Assembly (NCBI RefSeq): GCF_030372765.1
Contig: NZ_JAUCMW010000002.1
Span: forward strand, 432,694 to 496,693
DNA: 64,000 bases
Source of the DNA: Labilibaculum sp. K2S
GTDB lineage: Bacteria; Bacteroidota; Bacteroidia; Bacteroidales; Marinifilaceae
Direction of reading: 5' to 3'
Translations under genes and position numbers: made by a program
Part shown: positions 63,853-64,000 of the stretch, one piece after another
Layout of the letters: every line of letters starts with the position of its first letter
How positions within the stretch are numbered: the first letter of the stretch is position 1
Notes under the pieces: model-generated
What the model was told of the DNA's origin: nothing
Database searches by the model: none
Seen by the model: only the letters and a program-made list of their open reading frames with translations

Positions 63853-64000
63853 TTCTTTTGGTTGTTTTGGTTTAAACATCCCTCCTATCAGCACACCAAA
63901 AAGTAAACCGTAAGGCACCATTGTATACCAATTGGCCTGAATGGGGCAAGTCCCTGAAATACAACCAACATATTTCCAGTAAAGGAATCCACCCAGCAGA
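63850..64000 (-). CDS. DUF6132-like small membrane protein (partial)
   Basis: Only the C-terminal 49 residues are in the window, with the start lying beyond position 64000. The peptide holds VGCISGTCPIQANWYTMVPYG, with the CxxGTCP pair of cysteines typical of DUF6132, and a glycine-rich helix YGLLFGVLIGGM before the KPKQPKE tail. Function is unknown. The TAG stop codon lies in the right end of the palindrome 63827-63852. Confidence 0.7.
   Translation of the reverse strand, partial: LLGGFLYWKYVGCISGTCPIQANWYTMVPYGLLFGVLIGGMFKPKQPKE

Overview
The window reads as a chromosome segment of a Bacteroidota bacterium, most likely of the Marinilabiliales/Marinifilaceae type. The evidence is its AT-rich sequence, -7 promoter boxes of the TAnnTTTG kind, weak Shine-Dalgarno sites, arrays of MacB/FtsX-like permeases under a sigma-54 regulator, DUF5362 and DUF6132 proteins, a DnaQ-DnaE fusion and rhomboid pairs next to mutL. 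The genus-level placement is inference.

Layout. Positions 1-9300 are accessory. They hold an IetA/IetS-like AAA ATPase and subtilase anti-phage pair (603-4151, convergent), an HNH endonuclease and an orphan Vsr endonuclease (4170-5503), a 21-bp tandem repeat (5677-5844), a REP-associated tyrosine transposase (RAYT, 7209-7772) and small GyrI-like and GNAT genes. A family of palindromes with a GTAG head, single or paired as REPIN-like units, is concentrated here and recurs at 32.1, 34.3-34.5, 53.0 and 63.8 kb. The RAYT is the obvious candidate for moving them, and five genes end on the TAG of such an element.

Positions 10054-32120 form one functional block. A sensor kinase and a sigma-54-type response regulator are transcribed leftward. 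Divergently, a HlyD-like adaptor, one MacB/LolD-type ATPase and seven consecutive ~770-800 aa FtsX/MacB-like permeases are read rightward. All seven permease genes end in the same 201-bp block, nearly identical between copies while the rest has diverged, which suggests repeated gene conversion.

Positions 32300-50100 are mostly housekeeping: GNAT, ppa, yifB/comM, gmhA, a Kv-like channel with a zinc ribbon, mutL, two rhomboids, an EEP-family hydrolase, a MORN-like lipoprotein, a DUF58 protein, trxA and a dnaE with a fused proofreading exonuclease. Positions 50394-63815 carry rpsP-rimM, a thioesterase, a DUF2807 protein, tsaC, dapD, a divergent uracil-DNA glycosylase, two carboxypeptidase-regulatory-like proteins, cls, prmC-recX, two LPP20-like lipoproteins and prfB with its programmed +1 frameshift. 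A decayed copy of the prfB promoter and 5' end lies just upstream of the real gene. The window ends inside a DUF6132-like membrane protein gene. No rRNA, tRNA or CRISPR array was recognised.
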